NCBI GenBank assembly: GCA_963702765.1
Contig: CAVPEB010000016.1
Location: forward strand, 1-64,000
DNA from: DATMNR01 sp963702765
GTDB lineage: Bacteria; Chloroflexota; Ktedonobacteria; Ktedonobacterales; Ktedonobacteraceae
DNA length: 64,000 bases
Direction of reading: 5' to 3'
Under the pieces are notes generated by a model. It was not told where the DNA came from, did not search any database, and saw only the letters and a program-made list of their open reading frames with translations. A program made the translations under genes and the position numbers. Position 1 is the first letter of the stretch, and each line of letters begins with the position of its first letter. Below, piece after piece: positions 7,728 through 17,908 of the stretch.

Positions 7728-9059
7728 ATGAAAATAAATAGTGGGTCGCAAGCAGATTATATCGATCAAGTTAGAGCGAGCAATAGTACTTCATTTTTAG
7801 AACAGCATGCTTCTAGTGAGCTTGCACGTCTTGACTTTGCTCCTTCGCAGTTAGAATTACATACACAAAAAAATGGAAGGGAAGGTTATTTCCCAAATTG
7901 GAGCGAGAGTACAGATAATCCACTCTATCTCGTCACAATGTATAAAGGCATTGGTGATGCTGTATTAGTAGGGTTAAGCTTTGTTGATCAAATCATCCAA
8001 GAGGACCCGCAAGCTTTTGGTAGGATAGATGTTCTGTGCAATAGTGTCCAGGCTGAACTTTTTGAACATGATCCACGCGTAAATCGCATAGTTCTAACGA
8101 ATAATAGCCTCTTTTCTCCATCTGAGATGACAATGTGGCTTAACGGAATTAAGTTAGATGCAAAAACGGCAGCGTTAACCCAATTTTTACGGGATAGGCG
8201 TTATGCTGCGGTTTTCGCCTTTATGTTCGCGCCCGGCTTCTATATGAGGTTGCGCTCCACAATCGTCTATCCAAATGTATTACAACTGGGTAAAGATTTT
8301 TGGTCTCTCTCTCGCCAGGTGGATGTGCCTATGAGTAAAATTACGAGGCGCATGGTGAGCAATTACTTTGGCAATAAAAGAGCTATGGCCGATATCTGTA
8401 GCACTATTCCTCTGTATGTGAGTTCCGAACAGCTAAAGAATGCTGGCGCAATTGTAAGAAACATTAAAGAGAGATCAAACGTTTCTCCTGATGCAAGCAG
8501 ATTAATAGTCATAGCGTCGGATTCAACGTCCATCATTACAAGACCTCCTGTTGATTTGCTTGCCACATCCATAACTGAGTCTTTAAGGAAATGTCGTGAA
8601 CTCATCGTCTGTATTCTGCAAGGATACACCGATGCAAGCGCCGCCCAGAAGCTATTTGAGATTCTGACTGTCGAGTTCGAAGGTCGCATCTTTCTGATGC
8701 CAGCAGAGCCGAAAGCAAAACTTCTGGATGTAGCGGCATTCATAGATCAATCGGATATGTTTATTACAGGTGATACAGGCTTGATGCATCTGGCGGCTGC
8801 TGCGAAGAAATTACGGGATGACGATAATGCAACATGTTGTCCCAAGAATACGGTAAAAATTATTGCATTGTTTGGTGGAACAAATCCAAGCTTTTACGGC
8901 TATAGTGAGCGAACAATCATAGTAGGAAAAGGTCGAAAAGAACAGATGGCTTTTATCCCTGGCATCGCGAAGGAATCGTATGATCCCAAAGGCAAAAATC
9001 TCTTTGATCACATTTCACCACATCAATTAACTGAAGCAATACTAAGCCAGTTGAAATAG
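7728..9059 (+). CDS. GT9-like (heptosyltransferase-type) glycosyltransferase
   Basis: A 443-aa protein related to glycosyltransferase family 9 (ADP-heptose:LPS heptosyltransferase type). The N-terminal domain shows the typical KGIGDAVL loop (about 80), and the C-terminal domain carries the donor-site motif FITGDTGLMHLAAA (about 343-357) followed by IALFGGTNP. The order and spacing fit the GT-B fold. Insertions make it longer than the usual 340-380 aa, and the first 70 residues are poorly conserved. It overlaps the PAP2 operon (3-bp spacing). Chloroflexota of this type lack classical LPS, so the acceptor is more likely another cell-surface polymer or glycolipid. Family assignment rests on motifs only. 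Confidence 0.68.
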   Translation: MKINSGSQADYIDQVRASNSTSFLEQHASSELARLDFAPSQLELHTQKNGREGYFPNWSESTDNPLYLVTMYKGIGDAVLVGLSFVDQIIQEDPQAFGRIDVLCNSVQAELFEHDPRVNRIVLTNNSLFSPSEMTMWLNGIKLDAKTAALTQFLRDRRYAAVFAFMFAPGFYMRLRSTIVYPNVLQLGKDFWSLSRQVDVPMSKITRRMVSNYFGNKRAMADICSTIPLYVSSEQLKNAGAIVRNIKERSNVSPDASRLIVIASDSTSIITRPPVDLLATSITESLRKCRELIVCILQGYTDASAAQKLFEILTVEFEGRIFLMPAEPKAKLLDVAAFIDQSDMFITGDTGLMHLAAAAKKLRDDDNATCCPKNTVKIIALFGGTNPSFYGYSERTIIVGKGRKEQMAFIPGIAKESYDPKGKNLFDHISPHQLTEAILSQLK

Positions 9060-9090
9060 AGGAGTTCTTCGGGAAAGGAACTGTGGAGCG

Positions 9091-11116
9091 ATGGTCCAGG
9101 TGAAAGAAACTCCTAAACAGGACCTTCAGGCGGAGCAGGAAATCACAAAAACTTGGTCCTTTTCTCTGTTGGGCAGTAGTCTTCGCGGATATTGGTACCT
9201 CAATTTATTATGTTCCCGGCATTCTTTATGGTACGGTTGGAAAACTGGCAGGCTTCTTTGTTTTTTTAACGATGACCGTATTTATTCTACTGACGTTCAA
9301 ATATGTCGAAGTGACGTATCGTTTTCCCCAGGGTGGCGGTGTCGTAACGGTTGCTGCAAAAGCGCTGAATAATTGGTTTGGCGCATTAGGTGGGATGTTC
9401 ATTCTTGTAGATTACTTTCTTACAGCAGCCATCAGTTGCCTCTCAGGAATGCTTTATTTGAGTGTAGTCATTCCCATGCTTGGTCCGCAGTCGATGTTTC
9501 TCGGGCTCAGTGTGACTGTATGGATTACTCTCCTTATCCTGGTGCTACTGGGTATTCTTAACTGGGTAGGTGTGAGTGAAAGCGCCAAAGTGAGCATGGT
9601 AGGCGCAATAATCGCCTTCGTGAGTGACCTTGCTATCCTGGTGACTGTCTTCATCCATATCTCATTCTCGCAGTTTCTTGCACTTTTCCCTCAAATGTTC
9701 AGTGGTAAGGCTTTGACACCCATTACGCTGCTCGTTGGTTTTGCGGGATCATTTCTGGCATTTTCGGGTCTGGAAAGTATTTCACAACTCTCTCCTGTCA
9801 TGAAACTTCCTCGAAGGAAAGTTGGGAAGATGGCACTTTTCCTGGTCATTCTAACAGTTGGATTAACCAGCCCGCTACTCACGATGCTATCCACACTATT
9901 ACTGCCTCAAGCAGCATCTGATCCCGTGCTTTCTAGCCAGATCATATCCCTGTTAGGAGGCCATTGGGGGAGTATGGTATTGCAAACAGAGGTTGCGATC
10001 AGTGCAAGTGCGCTGTTAGTGTTTGCCAGCAACACTGCCATCATTGGTTCATATCATGTCTTTCTAGCTCTGTCTCGAATGGAATTCTTCCCACAATTTA
10101 TCTTGAAGCGTAATGCGTTGCGTGGCACTCCTCACTATTCAATTGCACTCGCTACAATTATTCCTATTATCGTGCTTGTAGCGGTACGAGGCGATATCAA
10201 TATTCTTGGTGATATGTATGCCTTTGGCCTGTTAGGGGCTTTCAGTTTAACCTGCCTGGGTATGGATATCGTGCGCTATCGAGCTCGCAAGTTTAGAAAA
10301 TTGCAAGCCGCGAAATCAACTTTGAATGCTGACTCTCATTCTCGTGCGCGTCACGATATATCCTCAACATCGACTTCTTCTCAAGCCAGCCCGCGAGATT
10401 CAAATGCTGCAAACAAACGTGAGGAGGCCATAGGCGAAGAAATGACTGGGGAAGAGCGAACAAATCCGTCTCTTTGGCCAGAGGCAGAGGGGCGTTGGAC
10501 AAAATCAACTTTCAATTTCTCATTGGGCATACTAACGACAATGCTTGTCTTGATGGCATGGACAACTAACCTTATCGCAAAACCACTGGCAACTGCTTTC
10601 GGCGGATCCGTCTCTCTGCTTGGCATGGCAATAGCGTTTACGAGTTATACTATGCACAAAAGAAAGGGTAGAATACCTGTCGTGGTAACTGGGGTTGAGA
10701 AAAATTTTCCTGGTGCTATTCTGGGTATTCTTTCTGCTGGAAGTTCATATAATGATGCAGTCATGAAATCAGCGCTTAATAATCCTGGTAAGAAACCGGT
10801 GATATTTCTATACCTGGGAGAGAGTACATCGAAGCGCAAACCAGAACTGTTCAGACTATTTGAACCACATTTGAACGATACGTTAGCGAGAAGAGACCTG
10901 GGTAGGGCAAACTATTTAGCGCAAGAGGCTAACATCGAGTGCCGCTTTATTTACAGGCATCGAGAGCCTGGTGCGATCATGCGTGTCTGGCAGGAGATAC
11001 ATCCCCAGACAACCGTCGTTGATAGAGATCACATGTCGGAGTTGTTGCAAACAAAGCCAAAACGCATCTTTGAGCAAGCTACTCCATCCGGGCGAGTAGT
11101 GTATATCCTGAGCTAG
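9091..11116 (+). CDS. APC-superfamily amino acid permease (frameshift near 9150)
   Basis: Reconstructed as a transporter of about 675 aa with at least 12 membrane segments. The start (residues 1-20) is in one frame; the conserved first helix (LGPFLCWAVVFADIGTSIYY, from 9152) is in another. Removing one A from the A-run at 9147-9151 joins them without a gap, so a homopolymer overcall is the likely cause. The second half contains a Ser/Thr-rich hydrophilic linker (about 10310-10480), two more helices, and a C-terminal cytoplasmic domain resembling the nucleotide-fold tail seen in YdaO/UPF-type APC permeases (VIFLYLGESTSKRKPELF). It probably imports an amino acid or related ion by proton symport. 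It follows the GT9-like gene by 31 bp but is not obviously part of that pathway. Confidence 0.75.
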
Positions 11117-11326
11117 AGCGTTTGACTTTGCTAGTGAATGAAATTCCTGTTTGAATTGTGCGGTAGTTTTATGCGAAACGATGAGTGGAATAAGCGAACA
11201 AAGCGAAAGTGTTCTTGATAAAAGAGAGGTGGCTTATTTCCACTGTACCCCACTTGGATGTGGGAGTTTATTTGTATCAATGGGCGTCTCCCCCCATGAT
11301 GCACTAGCTAGATTAGGATAAAGACC

Positions 11327-11941
11327 TTGCTTGATTTTACTTCTGTAAAGAACAAAACTGTGTCATTCTCAGACCTGGCGCGGGATCTCACGAAGACAGA
11401 TCTGCGCAATTTGACGAACGAGATGATCGATACCATGCTGTCAATTGTCTCGGATGCCACCGATGAGGATGTGGTATTTGTGCCACAAGATCCCAACGCT
11501 GACGACCCCTTTGGTATTCCCGAGGAAAAGGATCTCGTCTGGACACTGGGTCATGTTGCTGTCCATACGACTGCTTCATCTGAAGAATCAGCTGCACTTG
11601 CGCTAACGCTTGCTCGTGGGCTTGTCCCCGAAGGCCGTTCACGCTACGAAGTACCCTGGAGAACAGTGCACACTATTGAACAGGTTCGCCATCGCTTCGA
11701 AGAAAGTCGACGTATGCGCCTGGCAATGCTTGATGCCTGGCCCGACGAACCGCATCTTGACGTGACATACGCACCTTCACCCCGATTTGGATCGTACAAT
11801 GCTATTTCACGCTTTATCATGGGATTGTACCATGATGATGATCACCTGGGACAGCTTCGTGAGATTATGCGGCAGGCTCGTGAAGTACGCTCCTCGAACA
11901 CAGTTCCCAAATTTAACACCTTTGGTGGCTTGATCAGATAA
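11327..11941 (+). CDS. DinB-like four-helix protein
   Basis: A 204-aa protein with the pattern of the DinB/YfiT metal-binding superfamily: a helical bundle with His in TLGHVAVHTTASSEES (about 72-90) and a second His cluster in LYHDDDHLGQLREIM (about 165-180). These His positions would bind a metal, and the family includes thiol-S-transferases and damage-inducible proteins of unknown chemistry. The proposed start is TTG at 11327, 6 bp after AGGAT; no ATG occurs before residue 33 and the N-terminal helix begins well before that. It stands alone, with 210 bp on its left and dispersed repeats on its right. The specific substrate is not predictable. Confidence 0.66.
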   Translation: MLDFTSVKNKTVSFSDLARDLTKTDLRNLTNEMIDTMLSIVSDATDEDVVFVPQDPNADDPFGIPEEKDLVWTLGHVAVHTTASSEESAALALTLARGLVPEGRSRYEVPWRTVHTIEQVRHRFEESRRMRLAMLDAWPDEPHLDVTYAPSPRFGSYNAISRFIMGLYHDDDHLGQLREIMRQAREVRSSNTVPKFNTFGGLIR

Positions 11942-11988
11942 AGCACTTTCAAACTGTAACCTTATCAATGTCATCCTGGGTATATTTG

Positions 11989-12060
11989 TGTCATCCTGAG
12001 CGATAGCGAAGGATCTCGTAACCCAACGCGTGATATCCTTCACTATCGCTCAGGATGACA
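11989..12060. repeat. Dispersed palindromic repeat, family B (copy 1)
   Basis: Begins TGTCATCCTGAGCGATAG and ends with its reverse complement. It is a near-perfect palindrome with about 24-bp arms. Related copies lie at 27210-27270 and 39655-39726. This 'GTCATCCTGAGCG-AGCGAAGGATCT' motif is known as a common intergenic repeat across several phyla. Confidence 0.75.
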
Positions 12061-12076
12061 GGATGAGTCAGGGTGA

Positions 12077-12110
12077 CCGATTTATCGCGCCCATCGCCGA
12101 TAAATCGGCC
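12077..12110. repeat. Dispersed palindromic repeat, family A (copy 1)
   Basis: CCGATTTATCG (12077-12087) and its exact complement (12098-12108) form an 11-bp stem around a 10-nt loop. Four more copies occur at 20831-20874, 25266-25310, 25329-25374 and 27104-27147. All are intergenic. It directly follows the family B repeat. Confidence 0.8.
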
Positions 12111-12173
12111 CTCGGCAGGTTTTCTTGTACTCCGATATAAAAGATAAACTGTATCACGAAGATTGCCTGATCC

Positions 12174-13508
12174 CTATAATACTGGCGTACTGGGCAACAG
12201 GTTGTACTGAATCTTCAAAGCAATGATGCGTGCAACCGACTCGTCGATACGAGCCATCGACAGACTGCCATTAGCGATTGCCTGCTTGAGAGCTGCGACG
12301 GATTCAGCCAGAACTGTCGAATCTCTCACTCCCAGGATCATGTCATTACCCGCCTCAATCGCGAGTACCACAGCCTGTGGGAGATTCCATTTATTAGCAA
12401 TCCCAAGCATATAGAGGGCATCAGTGAGAACGACACCGTCATAACCAAGCTGATTACGCAGAATACCTGTCACGATGGTATGCGAAAGTTCAGCAGGCAT
12501 AGTCGGATCAAGTGCTGGCATCAACACATCAGTCGTCATAATCATGCCGGGGTTGTCCAGCTTGTTCTGTGATTGCACAAAATATTTGTATGGAGCAAGC
12601 TCCGTAGAATAGAGTTGATCTTGCGATCTTTTGACAACTGGTAGATTCTCGTGTGCATCTGTTGTAGCAGCGCCGAGTCCCGGAAAATGCTTGAGGCAAG
12701 CAATCTCGCCGTCTCCTTGAATAGTGCGCAGGTAGGTCCCTCCCCAGTTAATCACCTCTTGCGGTGTATATCCCCAGGTACGCATATACTGATCCGGACC
12801 TTGAACCACCGGCACATCCACATCGGGTGCCAGGTCGGTATTGATGCCAATCGCCTGCAAGTCATGCGCAGTGCTATTTCCCAATTTAACCGCGTTCTGG
12901 ATATTTCCTGTCTGATATGTTTCCAGAGCGCCTGGACGATCCCCAAAGATATTCATAATACGTTGCACATAACCTCCCTCCTCGTCAGTGGAGATCAGCA
13001 GCGGCATCCAGGCTTTCTCCTGCATACGTGCAATATCATTTTTCGTCTGATTGAATGTATTCATCTGAGCGCCATACATAATGACGCCACCAGCATATTG
13101 ATCATGGATCATAGTCTCCAGGTCGCTCGAGTAGGAGTAGCCCCAATATTGGACCATAAAGAGTTGACCTAACTTTTGATCAAGTGTCATATGTGAAAGA
13201 TACATATTTGCCAGGGTTTTATCATTGTAATACTGTGAAAGATGATGCAATTGATTTATTTCGTCCGAGTTAAGCGGCACCTGGATGAGGGGACCTGTAT
13301 TTGCTATAACCTTGGGGGTTGTCGTAGTCGAATTTGTGAGTATATGTCTGATGTCACTTCCAAGGAATACAACCATGAAGACCAGTAAAAGCAAAATGAG
13401 TGCCTTTGCCCACGCAGAATGAGTGCGCCTGCGTGATTTATTTGATATCTGTCCTTCCCCCTGGTGCGGGGTAGGAGGCGTTTCTGGCTGCTCAGTATGT
13501 ATTGACAT
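12174..13508 (-). CDS. Membrane-anchored glycoside hydrolase family 3 (beta-N-acetylglucosaminidase-like), copy 1
   Basis: A 444-aa protein with a cytoplasmic N-terminal stretch, one membrane anchor (about 34-52, ALILLLLVFMVVFLGSDI) and an extracytoplasmic GH3 barrel. NagZ-type motifs are STDEEGGYVQRI (about 172), KHFPGLGAATTDAHENLP (about 273-290; the D-A-H would be the acid/base dyad) and VVLTDALYM (about 356) with the presumed nucleophile Asp. It should release beta-linked N-acetylhexosamine from cell-wall or extracellular glycans. A paralogue in the same orientation lies 56 bp upstream, and the two are clearly a tandem duplication. The ATG is close to a weak Shine-Dalgarno (GGGGAG). The enzyme family is sure; the exact glycan is inferred. 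Confidence 0.85.
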   Translation of the reverse strand: MSIHTEQPETPPTPHQGEGQISNKSRRRTHSAWAKALILLLLVFMVVFLGSDIRHILTNSTTTTPKVIANTGPLIQVPLNSDEINQLHHLSQYYNDKTLANMYLSHMTLDQKLGQLFMVQYWGYSYSSDLETMIHDQYAGGVIMYGAQMNTFNQTKNDIARMQEKAWMPLLISTDEEGGYVQRIMNIFGDRPGALETYQTGNIQNAVKLGNSTAHDLQAIGINTDLAPDVDVPVVQGPDQYMRTWGYTPQEVINWGGTYLRTIQGDGEIACLKHFPGLGAATTDAHENLPVVKRSQDQLYSTELAPYKYFVQSQNKLDNPGMIMTTDVLMPALDPTMPAELSHTIVTGILRNQLGYDGVVLTDALYMLGIANKWNLPQAVVLAIEAGNDMILGVRDSTVLAESVAALKQAIANGSLSMARIDESVARIIALKIQYNLLPSTPVL

Positions 13509-13564
13509 AAAAACTCCCCATAATGCTTCTTATAGTCAGAATAGTTCAGGCATACACGAATATA

Positions 13565-14937
13565 TTAATTTCGTGGTAAAGTAGTTGGCAATAGATGGTA
13601 TTGCATCTTGAGAGCGATGATGCGTGTCACCGCCTCGTTTACACGCGCCATCGAAAGCAGGCCATTCTGGAGCGCTTGCCTGAGAGCTTCGATCACAGCA
13701 GCTGTACGCGCGCTTCCCATAGGACTCAGGATCATGTCATTGCCAGCCTCGATTGCCAGGACTGCCGCTTCCGGCTCGCTCCATCGATCTGAGATCCCAC
13801 CCATATAAAGAGCATCGGTGATAGCCACACCGTCGAAGCCAAATTGATTCCGAAGGATATCGGTCATAAATTTGTGCGAAAGTTCTGCTGGCATTGTCGG
13901 ATCAATGGCTGGCATAAGCACGTCTGTCGACATGATCATCGCGGGTCGCATCAAAGGATTGGGTGAGTTAATGAAGGTCTCGTATGGTGCGAGTTCTGTT
14001 GCATAGATCTGTGCTAGCGAGCGATTATCGGTTGGAAGGATGTCATGTGCATCGTATGGAGTATCACCCAGGCCGCCAGGGTAGTGTTTTAAGCATGCAA
14101 TCAGTCCGTGACTCTGCATGGCTTCAATGTAAGGCCCGGCATATTTGATCACCGCGGCAGCCGTCGTTCCGAAAGTGCGATCCTCAGTGTCGTAACCTGG
14201 AATGATCGATACATCCACGTCAGGCGCTAGATCAGTATTAAGCCCAAGTGTCAGCAAATCATGTGCCAACTTTACACCCTGTTGCTGATCATACACCAGG
14301 CTTCCTGTTTGGCTTATCTCCGTTGGGCCAGGTCGCGCTCCATAGATCTTCTCCAGGCGATGGACATACAACCCTCCCTCTTCATCAACCGAAATCAGAA
14401 GCGGAATCTTAGCATTCTGTTGTGACAGGCTGATTGTTGTTCTGGCCTGGCTTGCGGTCTGCAGATGTAATTCGTACATAATCATGCCGCCGACGTGCAA
14501 CTGGGTAATCATATAGTTCAGGTCGTCTGAATAGTCGTTCTGTTCGCTCTCGGTCATGATCATCTGCCCAGCTTCTCATCGAGCGACATATGTGCCACGT
14601 AAAGGCTGGCCAGCTCTTTGTAATTCATGCGATCGACCAGATGCGTGAGAGCATTCAATTGAGATGAGTTATATGGAGCGGTGATAAGTGCGCTTGATTG
14701 CTCAAGAGCGTCGGTGGCTTGCTTGCTTTGAACTGGCTGTGTGACTGAGCCAAAATGCAGATACAAGCCAGTCACGACTACAAGTATTGCCAGTATGACA
14801 AGTGCAAGTGATACCAGTAAACTGATCCTGCGTCTTTTTGGACGTGGACCGTGAAGTGCCGGGTTTTGTTCCAACTCCCCCTTGATCTCACTCTCAGGTG
14901 GCAGGATTATTGGCGAGCGTTCTGCATCTTTAGGCAT
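13565..14937 (-). CDS. Membrane-anchored glycoside hydrolase family 3, copy 2 (frameshift near 14566)
   Basis: Paralogue of the downstream GH3 gene, about 457 aa when joined. Residues 1-125 (14560-14937) carry a membrane anchor (SLLVSLALVILAILVVVTGL) and end at HMSLDEKLGR; the rest restarts in another frame with QMIMTESEQ. Inserting one C in the GGGC run at 14566-14570 gives EKLGQMIM, so this is one gene with a single-base loss. Motifs are VDEEGGLYVHRL, KHYPGGLGDTPYDAHDILP (acid/base D-A-H) and VAITDALYM (nucleophile). Upstream it faces the histidine kinase gene across a 158-bp divergent promoter region, so the tandem GH3 pair is probably transcribed together from there. Confidence 0.8.
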
Positions 14938-15095
14938 AAGGCTTCCTGGCTATTATTGATCTTGGTACTACTATACCAAATCATCTATCTAGTAGCAACT
15001 AAAAGATTCCTAATTGTTCACTTTGTCAATATAGAGCAAAGATGTTATAGTGCTCACAGCCTCATCTATCGACAAGAAGTGTAAGGATATCGACG

Positions 15096-16768
15096 ATGGC
15101 AATACACAGCAAGAAGGATAAGGCGGAGAACGAATATCAGAAGGCCTTCAAACAGAGTGAAGAACGATTTCGTGCTCTGATTCAATTCAGTGCTGATGCG
15201 ATCCAATTAATTAGTGCTGGGGGACATGTCCTGTATTCCAGCGATTCTGTCGAACACGTCTTAGGCTACAAACCTGAAGAGCTTCAGGGTGTAAGTCCCG
15301 AAGGCTTTATCCATCCCGACGATCTCCCTTTCTTTATGGAGCAATTCCTGTCTCTGATACAGAAACCAGGAGATCAAGTGACCCTGGAGTATCGCGTCAA
15401 ACATAAAAATGGCTCCTGGGTCTGGATTGAAGCCACTGGCACAAACTATCTGCATGATCCGCAGATTCAGGCGATTGTCGGCAACTTTCGCAATATTACG
15501 GAGCGAAAACATCGAGAGGGACGGCAGTTGTTACTCAACGCAGTCAGTGAGAAACTGGCTTCTTCTCTTGATCAACAATTAACGCTTCAAGAAATCGCGC
15601 AGTTGATTGTGCCGGCAATGGCGGATTATTGTCGTATTGCCGTTCTTGATGAACAGCATCACATCAGAGAAATCGTTGCCAACCACATTGAACCAGAAAA
15701 AATTGCCCTCGTGCGCGAACTATACGAGCAATATAAAGATCGAGTCAGCAGCACATATGGTCTACAACAATTGTTGGAGACCGGTCAACCCGAACTCATA
15801 CCTGTTGTGACACCAGAGCTAGTTGCCCCACTTATTCAAGAGAATTCAGCGGTAATTCCCATTATCCATGCTCTTGGTCTTACCTCCTATATGGGAATAC
15901 CACTGATTGCTCGAGATAAGGTGATTGGTGCCATTACCTTTTCTTCTACACAACCACAGCGTCACTACACTCAAGAGGATCTTGCCTTTGCTCAGGAGTT
16001 AGCTCGACGGATTGCCTTAACCCTCGACAATGTCGCCTGTATGCTGAAGCGCAACAGGCTATTACCCTTCGAGATGATTTTATTTCTATTGCTGCTCACA
16101 TGAGTTACGAACGCCGGTAACATCGCTCAAGCTGTATATCCAGGTGTTACAGAAACAGTTTAGCGGACGAGGCGAAGAAAGTTTGGCTCGTTCCTTTGCC
16201 AAATTGGATACGCAACTGAATAAACTGACGCTGCTCATCGAGGATCTACTCAATGTATCCAGAATTGAGCATGGCAAACTCGACTTTCAGGATGACTGGT
16301 TTGATCTGAACGAGGTCGTGAAAGACACAGTGGAACAGATACAATCCACCACCAGCAAACATCGCATTCGGATTGAAGGTAGAATTCGTAAGCTTCGTGT
16401 GGGGAGATAAAGACCGCATCGGCCAGGTACTCACCAATCTCCTGACAAATGCTGTCAAATATTCGCCCATGTCAGATACGATCATCGTCGGGTTAACCGC
16501 AGCGCAAGATGCAGTCGTGGTGAGCGTCCAGGACTTTGGCATTGGAATAGAGAAAGAGCATCTTAATCACATTTTTGAACGCTTTCATCGCGTCAGTGAT
16601 CCAGAAGAGAAAACCTACCCTGGCCTTGGGATTGGATTGTACATCGCGCGCGAAATCATTCAGCGGCATAATGGAACGCTGACAGTTGAGAGCGAAAAAG
16701 GGAAAGGTTCTCTGTTTGCCTTTTCCTTGCCAGATACATCCAGTACTTCGCCATTGAGCAAAGAATGA
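15096..16768 (+). pseudogene. PAS-GAF sensor histidine kinase (three frameshifts)
   Basis: Reconstructed as a soluble sensor kinase of about 555 aa. Domain order is PAS (about 20-130, with HPDDLPFF and NITERK), GAF (about 140-310), HisKA with the phosphorylation motif AAHELRTP (16088-16116) and HATPase with the N-box NLLTNAVKY, DFGIGIEKE and GLGIGLYIAREI. Breaks fall in the linker after the GAF domain (about 16033), inside the H-box, where two extra bases separate AAH from ELRTP, and at about 16380 before the N-box. All three keep the surrounding protein in register when corrected. Without correction no active kinase could be made. There is no membrane segment, so the signal is probably cytoplasmic. 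It is immediately followed by a receiver-only protein. Confidence 0.8.
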
Positions 16769-16792
16769 AGACAAGTGGAGAGGATAATCGAA

Positions 16793-17164
16793 ATGCAGCA
16801 AGCGGCAAAAAAGATTCTCGTGGTAGATGATGATCCAGATATTTTAGATGCTCTTCAGTCTCTACTAGAATTTGCTGGATATGAGGTGAAGACAACAGAA
16901 AAAGGTGAATACGCGGAGAATCTGCGTGATACGAATGGTGGGTTGCCCAATGTAATTATTCTTGATGTGTTACTTTCCGGCAAAGATGGGCGACTCATCT
17001 GCCAAAAGTTAAAAAGCCGGGAAGAGACGAAGCATATCCCCATTATTATGATTTCTGCCCACCACAATGCAAGACATTCTGTCACGGCAGTTGGTGCTGA
17101 CGACTTTGTAGCAAAACCATTCGATGCGGATGAGTTGTTAGCCATAGTAGCGAAATACTGCTGA
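16793..17164 (+). CDS. Single-domain response regulator (CheY-like receiver)
   Basis: A 123-aa receiver domain with no output domain. It has the acidic pocket (VVDDDPD, about 10-16), the phospho-acceptor Asp in IILDVLLSG (about 57), the conserved Ser/Thr position in IMISAHH and the Lys in FVAKPFD. The ATG at 16793 is preceded by GGAGAGG; a GTG at 16775 is in frame but has no better site. It lies 24 bp after the histidine kinase gene, so the two form a phosphorelay pair, with the receiver perhaps acting by protein contact or as an intermediate. Confidence 0.9.
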   Translation: MQQAAKKILVVDDDPDILDALQSLLEFAGYEVKTTEKGEYAENLRDTNGGLPNVIILDVLLSGKDGRLICQKLKSREETKHIPIIMISAHHNARHSVTAVGADDFVAKPFDADELLAIVAKYC

Positions 17165-17171
17165 CCTCTAT

Positions 17172-17735
17172 TTAAGCACTTGTATGTTCAGGTAATGATT
17201 GAGCAATCTGCTTCTCTGTAGCCTCATTCGGCATCGTGAATGGATGCGGATAGCGCCACATGCGATAGATAATGTAGATGGGGAAGAGTAGCCAGGGCAG
17301 ATTGGCGAGCAAAACAATAGGAAGATGTGGCGTGGCATGCGTGCCTGCTATCTCCTCACCAAGTATCACCAGCACAACAGTCAGTAATGTCGAGGCATAA
17401 ATAATACTGGGAATGCGAATCCATTCTTTCCCCTTGATATAAGCGTAGATTGCAATGATGTAGAATGGCCCAAAGAACAAAGCGTCAATCCAGATAGTAA
17501 CCTTCCACCATGCAGGCCGGGCTAACAGTACCGGATCGAAAGTGCGTCCCCACCAGTGAATAGCATCTACAGCGATAGGAGGAGGCCAGAGAGGGTAAGT
17601 GAAATGGGCAGGATCAGCGATAACGAGCTGTTCGAGATCAACAATGTAGGTAATAAAGAGGATATTGATCAGAAAAAATGCGAGTATCGCCATATCCCCA
17701 GGTCTTTTTGATAGTGGAATGATTTGTCTGTTCAT
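17172..17735 (-). CDS. EXPERA/TMEM97-like four-helix membrane protein
   Basis: A 187-aa protein with four predicted membrane helices. It resembles the EXPERA family (emopamil-binding protein, TM6SF2, sigma-2 receptor/TMEM97). The pattern matches TMEM97 in detail by my recollection of that sequence: an acidic residue in the first helix (YIVDLEQLV, Asp33), the FDPVLL loop (Asp67), WWK followed by a hydrophobic helix ending PFYIIAIYAYIKGKEWIR, and IPSIIYA. EBP enzymes isomerise sterols, while TMEM97 binds sterols and drugs; the bacterial substrate is unknown. The start at 17735 is supported by GGAGGG just upstream; an in-frame start 48 bp earlier lacks one. It is convergent with the receiver gene, 7 bp apart, and divergent from the LLM gene. 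Confidence 0.68.
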   Translation of the reverse strand: MNRQIIPLSKRPGDMAILAFFLINILFITYIVDLEQLVIADPAHFTYPLWPPPIAVDAIHWWGRTFDPVLLARPAWWKVTIWIDALFFGPFYIIAIYAYIKGKEWIRIPSIIYASTLLTVVLVILGEEIAGTHATPHLPIVLLANLPWLLFPIYIIYRMWRYPHPFTMPNEATEKQIAQSLPEHTSA

Positions 17736-17908
17736 ATCCCTCCTCTTAAGAGTCTCAACGAGAGCATTCCACACTGGAACCACGCACAGAGCAGTTGATT
17801 ATATGCTGCTTTACTATATCATGAAATCATGCCGAGCTTGTAATACTCTATTTTCGAGTGCTATGATCAAAAAGTCAGTAGAAATAACGAGAGACCGAGG
17901 TATTCCAA

